NCBI GenBank assembly: GCA_964507445.1
Contig: CAZDQF010000005.1
Location: 62,001-126,000 of the forward strand
DNA from: GCA-2683135 sp964507445
GTDB taxonomy: Bacteria; Planctomycetota; GCA-002687715
DNA: 64,000 nucleotides
Direction: 5' to 3'
The translations under genes and the position numbers were made by a program. Numbering within the stretch: the stretch's first letter is position 1; each line of letters opens with the position of its first letter. A model generated the notes under the pieces. It saw only the letters and a list, made by a program, of their open reading frames with translations. It made no database searches and was not told the origin of the DNA. Positions 59,758-64,000 of the stretch are shown one piece after another.

Positions 59758-61431
59758 ATGACAATCAGCAGGCTCCCGCAGTGCGCGCTGTGGACGGCCC
59801 TCCTCACCGCGTTCGCGACCGCACAACATACATCCTACGTCTTCGAAGGATCGACGCCCTTCGGCCGGTTCGGGTCCGCCCTGACCTTCCTCAGCGACCT
59901 GGACGGCGACGGCTCCGAGGAGCTGGCCGTGGGATCTCCCGGCTTCACCAACAACATGGGGGTGGTGGTCGGCAGGGTCGAGGTGTTGAACCGGAACGGG
60001 GCGGTGCTGTGGGGAGTCAACGGCTCCAGCTTCAATGAGCAGTTCGGATGGGACTTGGACCGGGTCCCGGATGTGGACGGAGACGGCTTCGATGAGCTCC
60101 TTGTGGGAGCCTGGAGCAACGCGGCGGCGGGGACCCACTCCGGCCGCGCCTGCCTCCTGTCCGGCGCCACCGGCGTCGAACTGTGGTCCGTCCCGGGACC
60201 TCAGCCGTTGGCACGGTTCGGCTTCGCCGTAGCGTTCGCCGGGGCCACCGGCGGAGCCGGCACGTCGACGGTCATCGTGGGCGCTCCTGGCATCAACGGG
60301 AACATGGGCGCGGCCTATCTGCTGGACGCGGTCTCCGGCACGGTGATGCTGACCCTGAACGGGCAGCACCCCGGAGAGTCCTTCGGCTACAGCGTCGGGG
60401 GTGCCGGACTGATCAACCTCGACCCCGTGGAGGACGTCATGGTGGGGGCCCCGTTCCGCAACGGAAACGGGTCGCAATCCGGCGCCCTGTATTTCATCCA
60501 CGGACAACAGGGAGGATTCCTCTCGACCCTCCAGGGCCTCGCGGGATCCCTGCTCGGGTTCTCAGCCGCGGCCTTCGATGATATCTCCGGCGACGGCCGC
60601 GATGACTTCATAGTGGGAGCGCCCGGCTTCTCCCCTTCGGTGAGCAACTCTGCCGGAGCGGCGTTCCTGCGCGCCAGCTTCACGGGCGGAGCTCCGCCGG
60701 TCACGAGCTTCCCAGGGACCCAACCCGGGGAGACCTTCGGCTTCCGCGTCGCCCGAGGGGGGGATCGCAACGGTGACGGCCAGGCCGAGGTCATCTGCAG
60801 CAGCCCCGGGTGGACCGGTCCGCTGGGCTGGCACCAGGGGCGCGCGATGGTCTACCGCCAGGATGGGCAACCGCTGTTTACGGCATTCGGCAACACCGGC
60901 GGAGAGGAGTTCGGGGCGGCCATCCGTGGCGACGGGGACTTCAACGGCGACGGGCGGGCGGATCTGGCGGTGGGTGCCCCGCGGTTCGGGGCCGGTGGGC
61001 TCATCGATGCAGGACGGGTCCTCGTCTATCCGGCGGATGGCATCGTCGGTTACGGCTCCAATGCAGGGGGCCTCAACACCTTAGGCCTGAATACCGCCGG
61101 GTCGCCCATGAACGGCAACCTGGTCGTGTTCAGGGTCCGAAACGGACACCCCGGCGGCGTGAGCACGTTCGGGGTTGCCCTGGATCGGGATTTCCTCCAG
61201 ATCACCCGTCCGGACGGGGTGATCACCCTCCTCCTGGATCGCAATCTGATCCTCCCCTGGGCGATCCGAACCCTGGATCAGGACGGCGCAGCGGAGGTAG
61301 GCGCCATCGTCGAGCCTTGGATGCCTGCGGCCTTCGGTGGAGTCTCCCTGTTCCTCCAGGCCAACGCAGTCCTGCCCAACGGCGAGGGACTGCGCGCCAG
61401 CAACGGACTTCAAGTCACCTTCGGCTACTGA
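59758..61431 (+). CDS. Secreted FG-GAP/integrin-alpha-like propeller protein
   Basis: 557 residues. The signal peptide ends at about ATAQ (residue 22). Seven or so FG-GAP repeats follow, each with a DxDGDGxxD calcium loop and a (L/V)xVGxP core: SDLDGDGSEELAVGSPG, PDVDGDGFDELLVGA, DDISGDGRDDFIVGAPG, GDRNGDGQAEVICSSPG and GDFNGDGRADLAVGAP. The C-terminal 115 residues are a beta-domain ending SNGLQVTFGY, like the end of the protein at 24726. Probably a cell-surface or adhesion protein. The 3' end converges on the HDOD gene with 15 bases. Confidence 0.9.
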   Translation: MTISRLPQCALWTALLTAFATAQHTSYVFEGSTPFGRFGSALTFLSDLDGDGSEELAVGSPGFTNNMGVVVGRVEVLNRNGAVLWGVNGSSFNEQFGWDLDRVPDVDGDGFDELLVGAWSNAAAGTHSGRACLLSGATGVELWSVPGPQPLARFGFAVAFAGATGGAGTSTVIVGAPGINGNMGAAYLLDAVSGTVMLTLNGQHPGESFGYSVGGAGLINLDPVEDVMVGAPFRNGNGSQSGALYFIHGQQGGFLSTLQGLAGSLLGFSAAAFDDISGDGRDDFIVGAPGFSPSVSNSAGAAFLRASFTGGAPPVTSFPGTQPGETFGFRVARGGDRNGDGQAEVICSSPGWTGPLGWHQGRAMVYRQDGQPLFTAFGNTGGEEFGAAIRGDGDFNGDGRADLAVGAPRFGAGGLIDAGRVLVYPADGIVGYGSNAGGLNTLGLNTAGSPMNGNLVVFRVRNGHPGGVSTFGVALDRDFLQITRPDGVITLLLDRNLILPWAIRTLDQDGAAEVGAIVEPWMPAAFGGVSLFLQANAVLPNGEGLRASNGLQVTFGY

Positions 61432-61432
61432 A

Positions 61433-61445
61433 TCGGCGCAGCCGA
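61433..61445. terminator. Small GC dyad between convergent genes
   Basis: TCGGC and GCCGA are inverted around GCA within the 15-base convergent gap; no T-tract. Confidence 0.35.
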
Positions 61446-61446
61446 G

Positions 61447-62283
61447 TCAGGGACCGCTCAAGGGCGGTAGGCCCAGGCGTTCGATTTCCGCTGCGCTCTC
61501 CTCGGCGAACTCCTCACGCATACAAGCGAGTTCATCCATGGAGAACTCAAGGCCCGCACCTCGCGCCCGCGCCGTGACCCGCGAGGCGCTGGACGCGTCG
61601 TCCTCCCGCAGCTCGAACATGGCGTCCGCCAGGGCCACCAGACGTGCGTAGGGAGCCATTTCGTCCGGTCCTTCGATGGGGTCGTCGTGATGATGACGGA
61701 TGACGAACCGGAACACCGGCGGCAAAGCCCAGGCGGTGCTGAGCCGCACACCCGCTGCCGTATGATCTTCTCCAAACACCTCGCGTTCTCGCTTGAGCCG
61801 GGCGCGAAGATTGGCGCCATCATGGGGCGGCAGCTCCCCGCAGGCCTCCTGGTCGGCGCACGCCATGGCGAACAGCCCCAGATCGTGGAGCAACCCGGTG
61901 GTGTGAGCGCAGTCCGCATCCAGACCGTCCACGGCAGCCGCCAGACGAGACGCCGCTACCGCCGTCCAGACGCTGCGCTCCCACAACTCCCGGACCATGG
62001 GTGACTGAGGCACAAACACCCGCACCATGGCCCCTCCTACGAGGTGGTTCACCGCAGCCTTGGGCCCCACCAGGATGAGCGCCTGACGCATCGACGACAC
62101 CCGGACACGGGTCGCCACGGCCACGGAGTGGGACAGGCGGATCACCTCGCTGGCCATGCCGGGGTCCACTTCGCAGATCTCCAGCACCCGGTCGTAGTAG
62201 GAGGGCGTGTCCGGAGCCAGGCGGATCAGCTCGCTGATGCTCGCTGGCAGAGCGGGGACGCGGCTGAGCGGGATGTGGCCCAT
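61447..62283 (-). CDS. HDOD-domain protein
   Basis: 278 residues. It opens LSRVPALPASISELIRLAPD, the HDOD signature, and then shows the typical ICEVDPGMASEVIRLSHS and MRQALILVGPKAAVNHLV. A degenerate HD core follows: HTTGLLHDLGLFAMA and the late RHHHDDP. HDOD proteins act as signalling or regulatory partners and many lack hydrolase activity; the HD residues are present here. It follows the HEAT protein gene by 3 bases, so both are on one message. Confidence 0.88.
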   Translation of the reverse strand: MGHIPLSRVPALPASISELIRLAPDTPSYYDRVLEICEVDPGMASEVIRLSHSVAVATRVRVSSMRQALILVGPKAAVNHLVGGAMVRVFVPQSPMVRELWERSVWTAVAASRLAAAVDGLDADCAHTTGLLHDLGLFAMACADQEACGELPPHDGANLRARLKREREVFGEDHTAAGVRLSTAWALPPVFRFVIRHHHDDPIEGPDEMAPYARLVALADAMFELREDDASSASRVTARARGAGLEFSMDELACMREEFAEESAAEIERLGLPPLSGP

Positions 62284-62286
62284 CGG

Positions 62287-63417
62287 CTACTTCTGCCGAC
62301 CCTTCAGCCAGTCCCGCCACGCCTTCGCGTCGCCGCCGAAGGTCTCGCCGGTGATGCGTCGCAAGGCGCCGGCGTAGGCCGCTCGCTCCACGGAGACGCT
62401 GACGACGCGGACGTCGAGGATCACCCCTTCGGTCACGATGTCGATGACGGGGTCTGCGATCACCGCCGCCTGAGCGACCTCAACATCAAAGTCCTTGACG
62501 TAGGCCCGCTGCCGGGTCACCGCGATGTGGGAACGACCGCCTGAGGCGCCGCCGGAGCCCGCGAGGCGCATCGCGTCCACCAGCGGGAGGACCGCCTCCT
62601 GCGAACCCAGCTCTCCGAGCGCCTCCGCCGCGGTCATCCGCAATCGCTGCTGCTTGTTGAACAGGTTCTTGGCGAACAGACGAACGAAGACCGGGTCCTT
62701 GAGCACCTTGAGGCTGCGCACCGCCTCGCGACGGACCGCAGGCGCCGGGTCCAGCAGACACCTGCGATAGAGGGGGTTGATGCGCTCCGGGTGGCGACGG
62801 TGACGAGCCAGCTCTCGAGCGGAGAGCCAGCGCACGCTGGCCTCCTTGTGCTTCAAGCCCTTCAACGCCGATCTCAGGGTGTCCTCTGCCGAAACCTCCC
62901 GCAGTTTGTGGGCGCAGATCATGGCCGTGGTCAGGTCCCTGGCGGCGTGGCGGGAGAACAGGTTCCGGATGTGCCGACGCCGATCCCGGGGCTTGGGTCC
63001 GACCTCGTCGGCATCCAGCAGCCACTCCTCCGCGATCCTGGCCACGAGTTCTTGAGCGGGACGACAGTCCGGGTCCCGGCGGAACACGGCCTCCAACTGT
63101 TCCTTCGCTCCCGTGTAGAAGCCCTGATCCAGACACCATCTGGCCAGGGCCGCCCGACCACGATTGTCGTCGGGGTTCGCCCGCTTGGTTTGAGCCTCGT
63201 ACGACTCCCGGATCCCATCCACCTGAGCGGAGGGGACCACCCCGACGACGGTCTCCTTGTCCACGAATCGGAGCCCGAAGACGGAGAGGAGCGCGGCTCT
63301 GGAACCGGAGCGCAGACGGGCCTCCACGCGAGAACCATCCTGCAACCGGATCAGCTGCTGTGCCGGCAGTGCACTGGCCATCATGAGGATGGCGATCAAC
63401 GGGGTGCGGCTTTTCAT
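62287..63417 (-). CDS. Secreted HEAT-repeat protein
   Basis: 376 residues from ATG 63417 with a strong GGAGGAG upstream. Signal peptide MKSRTPLIAILMMASALPAQ. Residues 20-75 look like a small beta-domain (LIRLQDGSRVEARL, FVDKETVVGVVP). Helical repeats fill 75-290: RGRAALARWCLDQGFYTGAKEQ, then HEAT-like units DTLRSALKGLKHKEASVRWL, VRREAVRSLKVLKDP and RMTAAEALGELGSQEAVLPL. The C-terminal part repeats the beta pattern. Function unknown; a scaffold or binding role is likely. Co-transcribed with the HDOD gene. Confidence 0.83.
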   Translation of the reverse strand: MKSRTPLIAILMMASALPAQQLIRLQDGSRVEARLRSGSRAALLSVFGLRFVDKETVVGVVPSAQVDGIRESYEAQTKRANPDDNRGRAALARWCLDQGFYTGAKEQLEAVFRRDPDCRPAQELVARIAEEWLLDADEVGPKPRDRRRHIRNLFSRHAARDLTTAMICAHKLREVSAEDTLRSALKGLKHKEASVRWLSARELARHRRHPERINPLYRRCLLDPAPAVRREAVRSLKVLKDPVFVRLFAKNLFNKQQRLRMTAAEALGELGSQEAVLPLVDAMRLAGSGGASGGRSHIAVTRQRAYVKDFDVEVAQAAVIADPVIDIVTEGVILDVRVVSVSVERAAYAGALRRITGETFGGDAKAWRDWLKGRQK

Positions 63418-63585
63418 CGGTCTCCTCCGGAGCCGGCATCATGGGTCCCGGCAGGACGACGGATCGCGAGTATCCGACGTCCAGACAATCTACCATCGCC
63501 GCTCCACGAGATGGCACCCGCCTGGACCGAAGACGACCGGGATCCCGCGAGGTAGGGGGCATTCCCGTGGAGAGCGACGCAGCCG

Positions 63586-63591
63586 TATCAT
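63586..63591 (+). promoter_or_regulatory. -10-like TATCAT, 6 nt before ATG 63598
   Basis: TATCAT-GCTCCC-ATG, with no ribosome binding site between. Confidence 0.6.
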
Positions 63592-63597
63592 GCTCCC

Positions 63598-64000
63598 ATG
63601 GAAAGCGGAGGACTGGCGAACATCGACATCGTCCTGGTCGAGCCCCGTGGGCCGCGTAACGTCGGCTCCGTCGCTCGGGCCATGAAGAACTTCGGGCTCT
63701 CCAAGCTGGTGGTCGTCAACGGCGTCTCCGTGGAGGACCCTGAGGCCATGGCCATGGCCGTCAAGGCGGGCGACCTGCTGCGTGGAGCTCGCACTCCACC
63801 AGATCTGCCGTCCGCCATCGCGGACGCCACCTTCGTCGTCGCCACCACCGCCAAGCAACGCTACCGGCTCCCCACCCTCCGCCCCAAGGAAGCCGCGGAG
63901 GCCATCGTCCAACATGCCCACAACGGACGCGTCGCCCTCCTGTTCGGTCGCGAGGACCACGGCCTGGACGACGCCGAGCTGCGGCAGGCCCACCAGACCG
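63598..64000 (+). CDS. SpoU/TrmH-family RNA 2'-O-methyltransferase, N-terminal part
   Basis: 134 residues are visible before the window ends. The pattern is the SPOUT fold of the TrmJ type: IDIVLVEPRGPRNVGSVARAM is motif 1 with the catalytic Arg-Asn pair in PRNVGSVARA, followed by VVATTAKQRYRLPT and LLFGREDHGL (motif 2, FGxExxGL). TrmJ methylates C/U32 of tRNA, other members different positions; the rest of the gene is needed to decide. ATG 63598 is supported by the TATCAT element 6 bases upstream; a nearby ATG at 63590 overlaps it. Confidence 0.9.
   Translation, partial: MESGGLANIDIVLVEPRGPRNVGSVARAMKNFGLSKLVVVNGVSVEDPEAMAMAVKAGDLLRGARTPPDLPSAIADATFVVATTAKQRYRLPTLRPKEAAEAIVQHAHNGRVALLFGREDHGLDDAELRQAHQT

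Noticed and set aside
1..64000. Search for tRNA, rRNA, CRISPR arrays, insertion sequences and prophage
   Set aside because: No T-loop-like GTTCRA motifs in tRNA context, no regularly spaced repeats, no transposase, integrase or phage structural genes were seen.

Overview
The window is about two-thirds G+C, densely coded on both strands, and free of recognisable mobile elements, prophage, CRISPR arrays, tRNA or rRNA genes. The gene content points to a free-living, probably marine, member of the Planctomycetota. The indicators are a giant PVC-type propeller/HEAT/CxxCH cytochrome, a secreted sulfatase, a DUF1080-type protein, an SMP-30-type protein, a Ser/Thr kinase with a C-terminal SUMF1-like domain beside an ECF sigma factor, FG-GAP secreted proteins, sodium:solute symporters and many signal peptides ending near a GQ or AQ cleavage site. 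This assignment is inferred from gene families, because no marker gene in the window could be placed phylogenetically.

Layout. 1-4326: LOG-family protein (partial), a symporter fused to an SGNH-hydrolase-like domain, and an overlapping MFS transporter. 4340-9004 (minus): sugar-epimerase-like protein, hypothetical protein, amino-acid permease and an FHA/coiled-coil/trypsin-like protease. 9051-11763 (plus): glyoxalase-fold protein, lipoprotein GDPD, tiny ORF, DUF309 protein and a solo secretin N-domain protein. 11910-15282 (minus): SMP-30-like protein and a five-heme cytochrome. 15332-21115 (plus): thioredoxin-like/terpenoid-cyclase-like repeat protein, then an FMN/3Fe-4S glutamate-synthase-domain protein overlapping a membrane polyferredoxin with a TPR tail. 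21093-24558 (minus): ECF sigma factor, galT, lipoprotein, galK. 24726-28197 (plus): secreted protein and sulfatase. 28216-37275 (minus): phnW, DMGDH-like oxidoreductase, glycosyltransferase, a structured non-coding gap, ECF sigma factor, kinase-SUMF1 protein, DUF1080 protein. 37339-41541 (plus): HAD phosphatase, a GATase fused in frame to a secreted CE15-like esterase, aldehyde dehydrogenase. 41549-45063: SDR, symporter, nucleotidyltransferase. 45087-49494 (minus): PafA-like phosphatase and ppsA. 49595-55622: zinc-ribbon/rhomboid protein, GNAT, PVC cytochrome, CDP-alcohol phosphatidyltransferase. 55669-58497 (plus): small ORF, ABC exporter, HD-domain protein. 58541-64000: metX-like gene, FG-GAP protein, HDOD and HEAT proteins, and a partial SpoU methyltransferase.

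The most striking non-gene signal is a TAnnnT hexamer placed only 6 to 10 bases before the start codon of at least fifteen genes or small ORFs, most of them first in their transcription unit. This suggests widespread leaderless transcription. Five divergent pairs have two such elements 8 to 23 bases apart, back to back. The same signal supports two otherwise invisible small ORFs (44210-44242 and 55669-55770). The main protein-level oddities are the symporter-SGNH fusion, the GATase-esterase fusion with a signal peptide in the middle, and a probable CTG start of galT overlapping the sigma-factor stop codon.
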